Shown here piece by piece: positions 18,191 to 28,107 of a DNA stretch of 64,000 bases; positions within the stretch are counted from its first letter, which is position 1, and each line of letters starts with the position of its first letter. The position numbers were made by a program, and so were the translations under genes. This DNA comes from Burkholderia oklahomensis C6786 (lineage in GTDB: Bacteria; Pseudomonadota; Gammaproteobacteria; Burkholderiales; Burkholderiaceae), in the NCBI RefSeq assembly GCF_000959365.1, contig NZ_CP009555.1, positions 620,001 to 684,000 on the forward strand. Reading direction: 5' to 3'. Under the pieces are notes generated by a model. It was not told where the DNA came from. It saw nothing but the letters and a program-made list of their open reading frames with translations, and did not search any database.

Positions 18191-20977
18191 GTGCCGACTG
18201 TCCGCCTCGCGCACCGCTCGACGGACCTTGGGCGGCATCGACGGTTCGTCAGACTGACGATCGCACTCGCCGTCGCGACGCTCGCGGCGGCGGCGGCGAG
18301 TCGGGGCGTACGCGCGCAGAACGCGTCCATGCCGACGGAAGCCGATGCGGCGGGCGCCGGCGCACGCGCCGCGTCGGCGCATCCCGCCGCGTTCACGGCG
18401 GCATCCGCGGCGGCGTCCGGCGATCGCGTGCGTACCGGCGGCCCGGCCGACTTCGCGGGATCGGGCGACGCCGTTGCGGCCACGTCCGTCGGGGCCATTG
18501 CGCCCGCGACGGTTGGCGCGGCGGCGACGTCCGCTGTGAAGCCCGTCGCATCGGCGGCCACGGCGGATTCGATCGTGCCGCCCGTCTCGCGCGCGCCGCC
18601 CGTGCCGTCCTCGCGCGCGACAGCGTCCACGCCGGCCGCATCGCTCACGTCCGCCTCTTCGTCGAACGCCCGAACCACGCTCGCCGCAGCCGCCGCGCCG
18701 GCCGCGCTGCCGGCGTCGCCCGCCCCGACGACGAGCCTGCCCGTTCCCGGCGTCGACGCGACCGTCCCCGCGAACGACCTGTACCTCGACGTGTCGCTGA
18801 ACGGCCAGCCGACGCATCTCATCGTGCACTTCGCCTTCGCCGACGGCCGCTTCTACGCGAGCCAGGACGATCTGAACGACATCGGCATCGCGACATCGCG
18901 GCTGCGGCAGCCCGCGAACGCGCTCGTCGCGCTCGATGCGCTCGACGGCCTGCGCTACCGCTACGACGCCGCGCGCCAGACGATCGACCTCGTCGTCCCC
19001 GACGCGCTGCGTATCCCGCACACGTACGACACGCGCGCGCTCGCGCCGACGATTCCCGCGAGCTCCGGCCGCGGCGTCGTGCTGAACTACGATCTGTACG
19101 CGCAGACGACCGACCGCGCAGGCGCCGCGCTGTGGCACGAAGCGCGCTACTTCGATCCGGCCGGCGTGTTCAGCAGCACGGGCGTCGCGTATTTCCAGCA
19201 CGGCGGACAGCGTTACACGCGCTACGACACGTCGTGGAGCACGTCCGATCCGAAATCGCTGACGACGGCGCAGATCGGCGACACGATCTCGTCGTCGCTC
19301 GCGTGGACGCGCTCGCTGCGCCTGGGCGGCCTGCAGTGGCGCAGCAACTTCGCGCTGCGTCCGGACCTCGTGACGTTTCCGGTGCCGGCGCTCGCGGGCA
19401 CGGCCGTCGTGCCGTCGACGGTCGATCTGTACGTGAACGGCGTGCGCCAGTTCAGCGGCGACGTGCCGAGCGGCCCGTTCGTCATCAACAGCGTGCCGGG
19501 CATCACGGGCGCGGGCAATGCGACCGTCGTCACGCGCGACGCGCTCGGGCGCACGATCGCGACGTCGCTGCCGCTCTACATCGACACGCGAATGCTCGCC
19601 CCCGGCCTCGCGAGCTACTCGGTCGAGGCGGGCTTCCTGCGGCGCGCGTGGGGCCTGCGTTCGTTCGACTACACGCGCCGCCCGGCCGTCAGCGCGACCG
19701 CGCGTTACGGCGCGAGCGAGCGCCTGACCGTCGAGGCGCACGCGGAGGCGACGCCCGGCCTCTACAACGCGGGCGCCGGCGCGCTCGCGCGGCTCGGCGG
19801 CGCGGGCGTCGCGAGCGCGTCGATCGCGCAAAGCGTCGGACGCCTCGCGGGCACGCAGGTCGGACTCGGCTATCAGCTGGTGCGCCCGCGCTTCTCGATC
19901 GATGCCGAGACGCTGCGCGCGTACGGCAACTACGGCGACCTCGCCGCGCGCGACGGCACGCCGGTGCCGACCGCGACCGACCGCGTGACGCTGTCGCTGC
20001 CGTTCATCCGTTCGCAGACGTTCGCGATCAGCTACATCGGCCTCAAGCATCCGGGCCTGCAGGCGTCGCGGATCGGCTCGGTGTCGTACTCGGTGAACGT
20101 CGGCAGCCTGGCGTCGATCAACGTCAGCGCATTCCAGGACTTTCATCAGCGCGGCTCGCGCGGCGTGTTCGTGAGCCTGAACGTCGCGCTCGGCAACAAC
20201 ACGTCGGTCAACACGAACGTCGGCCGGCAGAACGGCAAGACGATCTACAACGTGAACGCGATGCGCGCGCCCGACTACGGCGGCGGCTTCGGCTGGAGCG
20301 CGCAGGCGGGCGACGCGGGCGGCACGCGCTACGGCCAGGCGCAGGCGCAGTACCTCGGCCGCGCGGGCGAAGTGACGGCGCTCGCGCAGACGATCGCGGG
20401 ACGGCAGAACGCGGCGCTCGACGTGACGGGCGCGGTCGTGCTGATGGACGGCAACGCGCTCCTCGCGCGGCGCATCGACGACGGCTTCGCGCTCGTGTCG
20501 ACCGACGCATCGCCGGGCGTGCCGGTGCTGCACGAGAACCGCGTGATCGGCGCGACCGACCGCAACGGCCATCTGCTGATCCCCGACCTGAACGCGTATC
20601 AGAACAACCGGATCGGCATCGACACGCTGAAGCTGCCGCTCGACGCGCGCGTGTCCGACACGCTCCGCAACGTCGTCCCGCAGTCGCGCTCGGGCGTGCT
20701 CGCGCATTTCTCGATCGTGCGCGAGCAGTCGGCGTCGATCGTCCTGCAGGACGCATCGGGCGCGCCGCTGCCGCCCGGGCTTTCGGTCACGCATCGCGAG
20801 AGCGGCGCGGGCACGATCGTCGGCTACGACGGGCTCACGTTCGTGACCGGCCTCGCGGCCGTCAATCATCTGGAGATAACGGGCCGCGGCAAGCGCTGCG
20901 CGGTCGCGTTCGACTACGCGCGCCCGGCCGACGGCACGCCGCCGACGATCGGGCCCCTGACTTGCGACTTGAAGTGA
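18191..20977 (+). CDS. Outer-membrane fimbrial usher with 150-residue Ala-rich insert
   Basis: A 928-residue PapC/CsuD-type usher that assembles and exports the pilus through the outer membrane. After a signal peptide (about 1-43) comes a low-complexity Ala, Ser, Thr and Pro stretch of about 150 residues (44-193). The N-terminal targeting domain then begins (LYLDVSLNGQPT), followed by the beta-barrel with the GAG-like turns, the plug (VDLYVNGVRQFSGDVPSGPF) and the C-terminal domains ending in LTCDLK. Ushers of this type are usually near 800 residues, so the insert accounts for the excess. The GTG start at 18191 is the only one giving a signal peptide. Confidence 0.92.
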   Translation: MPTVRLAHRSTDLGRHRRFVRLTIALAVATLAAAAASRGVRAQNASMPTEADAAGAGARAASAHPAAFTAASAAASGDRVRTGGPADFAGSGDAVAATSVGAIAPATVGAAATSAVKPVASAATADSIVPPVSRAPPVPSSRATASTPAASLTSASSSNARTTLAAAAAPAALPASPAPTTSLPVPGVDATVPANDLYLDVSLNGQPTHLIVHFAFADGRFYASQDDLNDIGIATSRLRQPANALVALDALDGLRYRYDAARQTIDLVVPDALRIPHTYDTRALAPTIPASSGRGVVLNYDLYAQTTDRAGAALWHEARYFDPAGVFSSTGVAYFQHGGQRYTRYDTSWSTSDPKSLTTAQIGDTISSSLAWTRSLRLGGLQWRSNFALRPDLVTFPVPALAGTAVVPSTVDLYVNGVRQFSGDVPSGPFVINSVPGITGAGNATVVTRDALGRTIATSLPLYIDTRMLAPGLASYSVEAGFLRRAWGLRSFDYTRRPAVSATARYGASERLTVEAHAEATPGLYNAGAGALARLGGAGVASASIAQSVGRLAGTQVGLGYQLVRPRFSIDAETLRAYGNYGDLAARDGTPVPTATDRVTLSLPFIRSQTFAISYIGLKHPGLQASRIGSVSYSVNVGSLASINVSAFQDFHQRGSRGVFVSLNVALGNNTSVNTNVGRQNGKTIYNVNAMRAPDYGGGFGWSAQAGDAGGTRYGQAQAQYLGRAGEVTALAQTIAGRQNAALDVTGAVVLMDGNALLARRIDDGFALVSTDASPGVPVLHENRVIGATDRNGHLLIPDLNAYQNNRIGIDTLKLPLDARVSDTLRNVVPQSRSGVLAHFSIVREQSASIVLQDASGAPLPPGLSVTHRESGAGTIVGYDGLTFVTGLAAVNHLEITGRGKRCAVAFDYARPADGTPPTIGPLTCDLK

Positions 20978-21111
20978 CGCGGCGAGGCCGCCGCGGCGCG
21001 CGCCGGACCGCCGGCGAGCCGGCGCGCGCGCCTCCCGCCACGCCTCCCGCCACGCCGCCCGCTCCGCGCCGCCCCGGACACCCCCGCACCGGCCGCCCGC
21101 CGCGCGAATGC

Positions 21112-21117
21112 TAAAAT
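21112..21117 (+). promoter_or_regulatory. Probable -10 box of argH
   Basis: TAAAAT lies 52 bp before the argH ATG in otherwise very GC-rich sequence. No clear -35 hexamer is visible. Confidence 0.4.
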
Positions 21118-21169
21118 CCGCGATATCCATTCGCGGCGCGCGCCGCTCCACTCCCCTCTAAGAATCGCC

Positions 21170-22579
21170 ATGACGTCCCAACTGCACAAAAAGGGCGAGG
21201 CCTGGTCGGCCCGCTTTTCGGAACCGATGTCCGAGCTCGTCAAGCGCTACACGTCGTCGGTCTTCTTCGACAAGCGGCTCGCGCTCGTCGACATTGCCGG
21301 CTCGCTCGCGCACGCGAACATGCTCGCCGCGCAAAAGATCATCAGCGCCGGCGATCTCGCCGCGATCGAGCGCGGAATGGCGCAGATCAAGGGCGAGATC
21401 GAGCGCGGCGAATTCGAATGGCAGCTCGATCTCGAGGACGTCCACCTGAACATCGAGGCGCGCCTGACCGCGCTGATCGGCGACGCGGGCAAGCGCCTGC
21501 ACACGGGCCGCTCGCGCAACGACCAGGTCGCGACCGACATCCGCCTGTGGCTGCGCGGCGAGATCGACCGGATCGGCGGCCTCCTGAACGACCTGCGCGG
21601 CGCGCTGATCGACCTCGCCGACAAGAACGCGGACACGATCCTGCCGGGCTTCACGCACCTGCAGGTCGCGCAGCCCGTCACGTTCGGCCATCACCTGCTC
21701 GCGTACGTCGAGATGTTCTCGCGCGACGCCGAGCGGATGCGCGACTGCCGAGCCCGCGTGAACCGCCTGCCGCTCGGCGCGGCGGCGCTCGCGGGCACGA
21801 GCTATCCGATCGACCGCCACGCGGTCGCGAAGACGCTCGGCTTCGACGGCATCTGCGCGAACTCGCTCGACGCCGTGTCCGATCGCGATTTCGCGATCGA
21901 ATTCACGGCGGCGTCCGCGCTCGTGATGACGCACGTGTCGCGCTTCTCGGAAGAGCTCGTGCTGTGGATGAGCCCGCGCGTCGGCTTCATCGACATCGCC
22001 GACCGCTTCTGCACCGGCTCGTCGATCATGCCGCAGAAGAAGAACCCGGACGTGCCCGAGCTCGCGCGCGGCAAGACGGGCCGCGTGAACGGCCACTTGA
22101 TGGCGCTCCTCACGCTGATGAAGGGCCAGCCGCTCGCGTACAACAAGGACAATCAGGAAGACAAGGAGCCCCTCTTCGACACGGTCGACACGGTCGCCGA
22201 CACGCTGCGGATCTTCGCGGAGATGGTCGCGGGCATCGCGGTGAAGCCGGACGCGATGCGCGCCGCCGCGCTGCAGGGCTTCTCGACCGCGACCGATCTC
22301 GCCGACTACCTGGTGAAGCGCGGGCTGCCGTTTCGCGACGCGCACGAGGCGGTCGCGCACGCGGTGAAGGTTTGCGACGTGCGCGGCTGCGATCTCGCGG
22401 ACCTGACGCTCGACGAGATGAAGCAGGAGCTGCCGAACGTCGCGCACCTGATCGGCGACGACGTGTTCGACTACCTGACGCTCGAAGGCTCGGTCGCAAG
22501 CCGCAACCATCCGGGCGGCACCGCGCCCGACCAGGTGCGCGCGGCGGTGAAGGCGGCGCGCGCGGCGCTCGGCAAGTAA
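21170..22579 (+). CDS. argH: Argininosuccinate lyase
   Basis: A 469-residue cytoplasmic enzyme of the fumarase/aspartase superfamily that splits argininosuccinate into arginine and fumarate, the last step of arginine synthesis. The superfamily signature [12 protein letters not shown] carries the catalytic Ser. [13 protein letters not shown], the Thr-His segment [16 protein letters not shown] and the normal length are all present. It is transcribed alone and ends in a good terminator. Confidence 0.98.
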   Translation: MTSQLHKKGEAWSARFSEPMSELVKRYTSSVFFDKRLALVDIAGSLAHANMLAAQKIISAGDLAAIERGMAQIKGEIERGEFEWQLDLEDVHLNIEARLTALIGDAGKRLHTGRSRNDQVATDIRLWLRGEIDRIGGLLNDLRGALIDLADKNADTILPGFTHLQVAQPVTFGHHLLAYVEMFSRDAERMRDCRARVNRLPLGAAALAGTSYPIDRHAVAKTLGFDGICANSLDAVSDRDFAIEFTAASALVMTHVSRFSEELVLWMSPRVGFIDIADRFCTGSSIMPQKKNPDVPELARGKTGRVNGHLMALLTLMKGQPLAYNKDNQEDKEPLFDTVDTVADTLRIFAEMVAGIAVKPDAMRAAALQGFSTATDLADYLVKRGLPFRDAHEAVAHAVKVCDVRGCDLADLTLDEMKQELPNVAHLIGDDVFDYLTLEGSVASRNHPGGTAPDQVRAAVKAARAALGK

Positions 22580-22595
22580 GCCGGCATGCACGTGG

Positions 22596-22621
22596 CGGAC
22601 ACCGGGCGGTGTCCGTCTTTT
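22596..22621 (+). terminator. Rho-independent terminator of argH
   Basis: An 8-bp stem CGGACACC / GGTGTCCG with a 4-nt loop is followed by TCTTTT, 16 bp after the argH stop. Confidence 0.85.
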
Positions 22622-22860
22622 CATCCGCGGCGCGATACGCGCCCGGCTGCGGTGCCCGCAAGCGGCTCATCGCCGCCGCGCACGGATTTCACGAAGCCGG
22701 ACGCGTGAAGCGCAGCGCAACGCGACCCGACGAGCGGCGATCATCGAGACGGCGCGCATCGCTTCCGGATTCGGGCAAGCGCGGCGCGCGGCGGCACCGC
22801 CGCTCGAACGCGCGATGGCCCCGCGCCGGCGACCCACGCATCGATTCACGGACGGAACCC

Positions 22861-23535
22861 ATGTTCTCAGCGGCAATCTTCGATATGGACGGCCTGCTCG
22901 TCGACTCCGAGCGGACCATCATGAACACGTGGATCGACGTTGCGCGCGCTCACGGCGTCGCGCTGTCCTCCGCCGACTACCTGCAGATCGTCGGCCGCTC
23001 GTTCCGGGAAGGCCAGACGGTCCTCGCCGGACTGCTCGGCGGCGAAGCGTTCCGCTCGGTGTCCGCGCAGGTGCGCGAGCAACTCGCCGCGCCGCAGCCT
23101 CATCCGAAATTTCCGCTGAAGACAGGCGCGCATGCGCTGCTGAGCACGCTCGCCCGCGCCGGCATTCCGTGCGCGGTCGCGTCGTCGTCCGCGCGCGACG
23201 TGATTCGCACGCGGCTTCACGCGGTCGGCGTACTGGAATTTTTCGCCGCGATCGCGGGCGGCGACGAAGTGGAACGCGGCAAGCCCGATCCGGCCGTCTA
23301 CCGGCTCGCGGCCGAGCGGCTGAACTTGCCGGCGCCCGCGTGCGTCGCGTTCGAGGACAGCGATTTCGGCGCACTCGCCGCGACGCGCGCGGGCGCATCC
23401 GTCGTCACCGTGCCCGACCTGAAGGCGCCGACGCCCGAGATCGTCGCGCTGAGCCTGCGTGTGCTCGCCACGCTCGACGACGCGGTCGCGCTCGTGCCGG
23501 CGTGGTTCGGGCCGCGCGCCGCGCAGCTCGCGTGA
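22861..23535 (+). CDS. HAD-family phosphatase (hexitol/sugar phosphatase type)
   Basis: A 224-residue HAD hydrolase of the phosphoglycolate/beta-phosphoglucomutase subfamily. Motif I is FDMDGLLVDSE with nucleophile Asp8 and acid/base Asp10. Motif II is VASSSARD, motif III the Lys in ERGKPDPAVY, and motif IV FEDSDFGALAA. A helical cap domain fills residues about 15-80. Closest in appearance to HxpB-like sugar phosphatases, but substrate specificity in this group is broad. The 281-bp gap upstream holds the argH terminator and nothing else recognised. Confidence 0.88.
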   Translation: MFSAAIFDMDGLLVDSERTIMNTWIDVARAHGVALSSADYLQIVGRSFREGQTVLAGLLGGEAFRSVSAQVREQLAAPQPHPKFPLKTGAHALLSTLARAGIPCAVASSSARDVIRTRLHAVGVLEFFAAIAGGDEVERGKPDPAVYRLAAERLNLPAPACVAFEDSDFGALAATRAGASVVTVPDLKAPTPEIVALSLRVLATLDDAVALVPAWFGPRAAQLA

Positions 23536-23683
23536 GTCGGCGCGGCGCCCGCCGCACGGACACCGGCACCGACGGGCACGCGCGTTCGAAGAAAATCGCA
23601 AGCACGGGCGGGCGGCATCCGAGGCGGATCGACGCCGCCCGCGCAAGACATGAGCCCCGGCGCACGGAGCGCCCGCACGGCGC

Positions 23684-24394
23684 TCAATGATTGTTGACCG
23701 TCTCCGAGAACCGCTTGAGCGTCGCGACGCGCGCACCGATCAGATCGACCCGTTCGTCCTCGCTGATGAGCGGCGTCATCGCGTCGCGAAACGCCGCCCA
23801 TTCGCGCTGCGCCTGCGCGAGCGTCGGCAGCGAAGCCGCGGGCATCCGCGACTGCAATTTCGCGTAATAGCGGTTCATGTCGAAGAGCGCGTGCTCGCAC
23901 GCCGCATCGCGCATGCAAGGCCGCACGCGATGCACGGCGCCCTTGCCGCCGCCCGGCTGCGCATAGCGGTCGGCCGCGCCGCGCAGCGCGCGCGCCCGAT
24001 CGCGCACCGGCTGCAGCCGCATGTCGGCGCTCGCCATCGCGTACATCGTCCCCTGCGTCGTGTCGTAGACCGCGCGCACCAGATGCGCTTCATCCTTGCG
24101 CCACGCGAGCCAGCGGCGCTGGCTCTCCTGCCAGCCGCGCCGCGCATCGGCGGGCGCCGCCTTCTGCAACCGCTGATACGCGGCGTCGACTTCCGCGAGC
24201 CACTGCTGCCGCGCCTCGTCCATGCACTGGATCTGGCCGGCGGTCGACGAGCGGTCGCGCCGCGCGAGACACTGGCGCATCGCGACGTCGATCGGATCGG
24301 CCGCCGCGACCTCGGCATGCGTCGCGCCCGCCGCCAGCCAAGCGGCCAGCGCGACGGCGGCGAAGCGCACGAGCGTCTTCCGGACTTCGATCAT
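23684..24394 (-). CDS. Secreted lysozyme-inhibitor LprI-like protein (DUF1311)
   Basis: A 236-residue protein with a signal peptide (about 1-27). Two DUF1311/LprI-type helical units follow, with CLARRDRSSTAGQIQCMDEARQQW then YQRLQKAAPADARRGWQESQRRWLAWR, and near the C-terminus LPTLAQAQREWAAFRDA. LprI of mycobacteria inhibits lysozyme, and DUF1311 proteins are usually periplasmic. The ATG lies only 2 bp after the stop of the basic amino acid decarboxylase, so the two are co-transcribed, linking it to that enzyme by operon rather than by known function. Confidence 0.75.
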   Translation of the reverse strand: MIEVRKTLVRFAAVALAAWLAAGATHAEVAAADPIDVAMRQCLARRDRSSTAGQIQCMDEARQQWLAEVDAAYQRLQKAAPADARRGWQESQRRWLAWRKDEAHLVRAVYDTTQGTMYAMASADMRLQPVRDRARALRGAADRYAQPGGGKGAVHRVRPCMRDAACEHALFDMNRYYAKLQSRMPAASLPTLAQAQREWAAFRDAMTPLISEDERVDLIGARVATLKRFSETVNNH

Positions 24395-24396
24395 CG

Positions 24397-26676
24397 TCAG
24401 TCACGCACGCAGTCGACGTAGTACTCGGTGCGGCCGTTCATCTCTTCCGCGACGAGACCGTGGATGTCCGTATGGAATCCCGGGAAGCGCTCGTTGAAGT
24501 CGCGCGCGAACCGCAGGTAATTGACGATCGTCTTGTTGAAGCGCTCGCCCGGGATCAGGAGCGGAATGCCCGGCGGATACGGCGTCAGCAGGATGCTCGT
24601 CACGCGGCCTTCGAGCTCGTCGAGCGGCACGCGGTCGATCTCGCGGTGCGCGAGCTTCGCGAACGCGTCGGACGGCTTCATCGCCGGCTCCATGTTCGAC
24701 AGATACATCTCGGTCGTGAGACGCGCGATGTCGTTCGCGCGGTACACGTCGTGGATCTGCGTGCAGAGATCGCGCAAGCCGACGCGCTCGTAGATCGGGA
24801 ACTGCGCGACGAACTCCGGCAGCACGCGCCAGAGCGGCTGGTTGTTGTCGTAGTCGTCCTTGAACTGCTGCAGCTCGGTGACCATCGAGTTCCAGCGGCC
24901 CTTCGTGATGCCGATCGTGAACATGATGAAGAACGAGTACAGGCCCGTCTTCTCGACGATGATCCCGTGCTCGGCCAGGTACTTCGTGACGATCGCGGCC
25001 GGAATGCCCGTCTCGCCGAACTCGCCGTCGACGTCGAGCCCCGGCGTGATGATCGTCGCCTTGATCGGGTCGAGCATGTTGAAGCCTTCCGCGAGCGGGC
25101 CGAAGCCGTGCCAGCGGTCGTTCGGCTTCAGCAGCCAGTCCGCGCGCGAGCCGATGCCCTCGTCCGACAGGTTGTCCGGACCCCACACGCTGAAGAACCA
25201 GTCGGCGCCGTACTCGGCGTCGACCTTGCGCATCGCGCGGCGGAAGTCGATCGCCTCGGCGATCGATTCCTCGACGAGCGCGGTGCCGCCCGGCGGCTCC
25301 ATCATCGCGGCCGCGACGTCGCACGACGCGATGATCGCGTACTGCGGGCTCGTCGACGTGTGCATCAGGTACGCCTCGTTGAAGCGATGGCGGTCGAACG
25401 TGCGGTTCTCCGAATCCTGCACGACGATCTGCGACGCCTGCGAGATGCCCGCGAGCAGCTTGTGCGTCGAGTGCGTCGCGAACACGAGCGCGCCCGTGCG
25501 CGGCCGGCCCGCGCCGATCGCGTGCATGTCCTGGTAGAACGGATGGAACTCCGCGTGCGGCAGCCACGCTTCGTCGAAGTGCAGCGTGTCGAGCAAGTCG
25601 CCGAGCAAGTCCTTGATCTGCTCGACGTTGTAGACGACGCCGTCGTACGTGCTCTGCGTGATCGTCAGGATCCGCGGCTTCAGGTTCGGGTTCTTCTTCA
25701 GCGCCTCGCGCGCGAACGGATTCGCCTCGATCTTCTTGCGGATGTTCTCCGGCTTGAACTCGTCGCGCGGGATCGGCCCGATGATGCCGAAGTGATTGCG
25801 CGTCGGCGTGAGGAACACCGGAATCGCGTGCGTCATCGTGATCGCGTGCAGGATCGACTTGTGGCAGTTGCGGTCGACGAGCACGATGTCGCCCGGCGCG
25901 ACGGTCGCGTGCCAGACGATCTTGTTCGACGTCGACGTGCCGTTCGTCACGAAGAACAGGTGATCGGCGCTGAAGATGCGCGCCGCGTTGCGCTCGGACG
26001 CGGCCACGGGCCCCGTATGGTCGAGCAGCTGGCCGAGCTCGTCGACCGCGTTGCAGACGTCCGCGCGCAGCATGTTCTCGCCGAAGAACTGGTGGAACAT
26101 CTGGCCGAGCGGGTTCTTCAGGAACGCGACGCCGCCCGAGTGGCCCGGGCAGTGCCACGAATACGAGCCTTCGTCCGCGTACTTGACGAGCTCCTTGAAA
26201 AACGGCGGCGCGAGCGAATCGAGGTAGACCTTCGCCTCGCGGATGATGTGGCGCGCGACGAACTCCGGCGTGTCCTCGAACATATGGATGAAGCCGTGCA
26301 GCTCGCGCAGGATGTCGTTCGGCAGGTGGCGCGACGTGCGCGTCTCGCCGTACAGGAAGATCGGGATGTCCGCGTTGCGGCGGCGCACTTCGGTCACGAA
26401 CGCGCGCAGCTCGATGATCGCGGTCGCGAGTTCGGGCAGTTCGCCGTCCGGGCCGGTTTCGCCGAGCATGAGTTCGTCGTCGTCGATCGACAGGATGAAG
26501 CACGACGCGCGGCTCGACTGCTGCGCGAACGACGTCAGATCGCCGTAGCTCGTCAAGCCGAGGACTTCGACGCCCTCTTTCTCGATCGCTTCGGCAAGCG
26601 CCCGGATGCCGGAGCCCGAGATGTTCTCGGAGCGGAAATCTTCGTCGATGATGACGACGGGGAAACGAAACTTCAT
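24397..26676 (-). CDS. PLP-dependent arginine/lysine/ornithine decarboxylase
   Basis: A 759-residue fold-type I decarboxylase. Residues 1 to about 130 are the flavodoxin-like wing domain. The PLP domain follows, with HCPGHSGGVAFL, FDEAW (Asp368) and the Schiff-base Lys406 in HSTHKLLAG; the C-terminal domain ends near HGLVAEEMNGRTEY. The acid-inducible AdiA, LdcC and SpeC types share this layout, so arginine, lysine or ornithine is decarboxylated; which one is not certain. The start at 26676 fits the wing domain; an upstream extension lacks family character. Co-transcribed with the LprI-like gene. Confidence 0.93.
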   Translation of the reverse strand: MKFRFPVVIIDEDFRSENISGSGIRALAEAIEKEGVEVLGLTSYGDLTSFAQQSSRASCFILSIDDDELMLGETGPDGELPELATAIIELRAFVTEVRRRNADIPIFLYGETRTSRHLPNDILRELHGFIHMFEDTPEFVARHIIREAKVYLDSLAPPFFKELVKYADEGSYSWHCPGHSGGVAFLKNPLGQMFHQFFGENMLRADVCNAVDELGQLLDHTGPVAASERNAARIFSADHLFFVTNGTSTSNKIVWHATVAPGDIVLVDRNCHKSILHAITMTHAIPVFLTPTRNHFGIIGPIPRDEFKPENIRKKIEANPFAREALKKNPNLKPRILTITQSTYDGVVYNVEQIKDLLGDLLDTLHFDEAWLPHAEFHPFYQDMHAIGAGRPRTGALVFATHSTHKLLAGISQASQIVVQDSENRTFDRHRFNEAYLMHTSTSPQYAIIASCDVAAAMMEPPGGTALVEESIAEAIDFRRAMRKVDAEYGADWFFSVWGPDNLSDEGIGSRADWLLKPNDRWHGFGPLAEGFNMLDPIKATIITPGLDVDGEFGETGIPAAIVTKYLAEHGIIVEKTGLYSFFIMFTIGITKGRWNSMVTELQQFKDDYDNNQPLWRVLPEFVAQFPIYERVGLRDLCTQIHDVYRANDIARLTTEMYLSNMEPAMKPSDAFAKLAHREIDRVPLDELEGRVTSILLTPYPPGIPLLIPGERFNKTIVNYLRFARDFNERFPGFHTDIHGLVAEEMNGRTEYYVDCVRD

Positions 26677-26761
26677 GGGCGATTCTCCAAAAAGAACGAC
26701 CGCGGCGCGAGACGCGCAGCGGTCACCCGGAAACTGGTCGGTGTTCCGATATGCAACCAGA

Positions 26762-27331
26762 TCAGGTTTTCGGCAGCGTGACACCGCGCTGTCCCTGGTA
26801 CTTGCCGCCGCGATCCGCGTACGACACGTCGCACACCTCGTCGCTCTCGAAGAAGAGGACCTGGGCGACGCCTTCGTTCGCGTAGATCTTCGCGGGCAGC
26901 GGCGTGGTGTTCGAGAATTCGAGCGTCACGTAGCCTTCCCATTCGGGCTCGAACGGCGTCACGTTGACGATGATCCCGCAGCGCGCGTAGGTCGACTTGC
27001 CGAGGCACACGGTCAGCACGGTGCGCGGAATGCGGAAGTACTCGACGGTGCGCGCGAGCGCGAACGAGTTCGGCGGGATGATGCACACGTCGCCCTTGAA
27101 ATCGACGAACGAGCCTTCGTCGAAGTTCTTCGGATCGACGATCGTCGAATTGATGTTCGTGAAGATCTTGAATTCGTCCGCGCAGCGAATGTCGTAGCCG
27201 TAGCTCGACGTGCCGTAGCTGACGATCTTGCGGCCGTCTTCGGCGGTGCGGACCTGATCGGGCACGAACGGCTCGATCATCTTGTGCTCTTCGGCCATGC
27301 GCCGGATCCACTTGTCGGACTTGATGCTCAT
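26762..27331 (-). CDS. dcd: dCTP deaminase
   Basis: A 189-residue trimeric enzyme that deaminates dCTP to dUTP, feeding thymidylate synthesis. [13 protein letters not shown] is the classic N-terminus; [26 protein letters not shown] and [14 protein letters not shown] (catalytic Glu) are present. The ATG at 27331 is chosen because the family starts there, although the frame is open 24 codons further. It lies 85 bp upstream of the decarboxylase on the same strand and may be co-transcribed. Confidence 0.97.
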   Translation of the reverse strand: MSIKSDKWIRRMAEEHKMIEPFVPDQVRTAEDGRKIVSYGTSSYGYDIRCADEFKIFTNINSTIVDPKNFDEGSFVDFKGDVCIIPPNSFALARTVEYFRIPRTVLTVCLGKSTYARCGIIVNVTPFEPEWEGYVTLEFSNTTPLPAKIYANEGVAQVLFFESDEVCDVSYADRGGKYQGQRGVTLPKT

Positions 27332-27435
27332 AAAAAGGCGCCGGAAAACGCTGCGTGTCTGGATGGATGCCGCCGGACGGTCCGGCGGCCATGAAAGGCG
27401 CACATTTTACGCGATCGGGAACGGACCGACTCGCG

Positions 27436-27975
27436 TCATTGCCGCACGACGCCGCACGCGAGCGCGGGGCCCGCGCCGTGCTGCGGGAACGCCGGATCGC
27501 TCGGGTCGCGGTGGACGAGCACCGAGCGGCCGAGCACCGAGCGCACGCCGTCGAGCGCGACGTCGGGCGCGACGATGAAGCCCGCCGCGACGCCGTTCGC
27601 GTCCGCGTGGATGTTGCCGAGATCGCCGCCGACGCGCGCGCCCGCGCGCAGGCGGTCCGCCGCGGGCGCGAACACGGCGCCCGCGCTCGAGCCGTCGGCG
27701 GCGTTGCAGTCGCCGCGCTCGTGGACCTGCAGCGCGTGATCGCTGTTGGGCGGCAGGCCCGCGAAGTTGTACGTGACCTGCACGCCGTCCGGACGTTCGG
27801 CGAGCGTCACCGTGCCGCGCGCCTGGCTGCCGACCGTCGGCTGGAGCAGCGCGTCGGCGCGCTTTTCGTGCGGCGTTGCAAACGTGGTGCAGCCGGCCAG
27901 GAGGCCGATGGCGGCCAGGACAAGCGGCGCATGGCGCGCGAGCCAGCCCGGCACGCCGTCGAGTCGTCGTTTCAT
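27436..27975 (-). CDS. sodC: SodC-like lipoprotein with degenerate metal site
   Basis: A 179-residue Cu/Zn superoxide dismutase-family lipoprotein: lipobox LLAGC with Cys29, then a SodC beta-barrel with GTVTLAE, the disulfide pair Cys90/Cys174 (HERGDC and ALACGVV), GDLGN and LGRSVLVH. Judged against the canonical family, metal ligands are missing. The second His of the HxxHxH loop is Gln (HALQVHE, Gln83). The bridging GGH and the following Zn histidines are absent in SAGAVFAPAADRL and GARVGGDLGN. His85, His155 and Asp118 remain. SodC has been reported as a virulence factor in B. pseudomallei; whether this gene is that ortholog and active needs checking. The lipobox supports the start at 27975. 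Confidence 0.85.
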   Translation of the reverse strand: MKRRLDGVPGWLARHAPLVLAAIGLLAGCTTFATPHEKRADALLQPTVGSQARGTVTLAERPDGVQVTYNFAGLPPNSDHALQVHERGDCNAADGSSAGAVFAPAADRLRAGARVGGDLGNIHADANGVAAGFIVAPDVALDGVRSVLGRSVLVHRDPSDPAFPQHGAGPALACGVVRQ

Positions 27976-28107
27976 GCGATCCTCATGCCGGGCGGAACGC
28001 TCGAACGAGCGGCCGCCGGGCCGGTAAAGGGGACCTTCGGGAAAGTCGTCATGATACCGTGACTCGCCACGCCGCAAACACCGTCCGACGCGGCCCTGCC
28101 GGGGATT

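Noticed and set aside
17408..21151. A 1247-codon minus-strand frame opposite the chaperone and usher genes
   Set aside because: No recognisable domain, Arg-rich throughout, and the opposite strand encodes complete pilus proteins.
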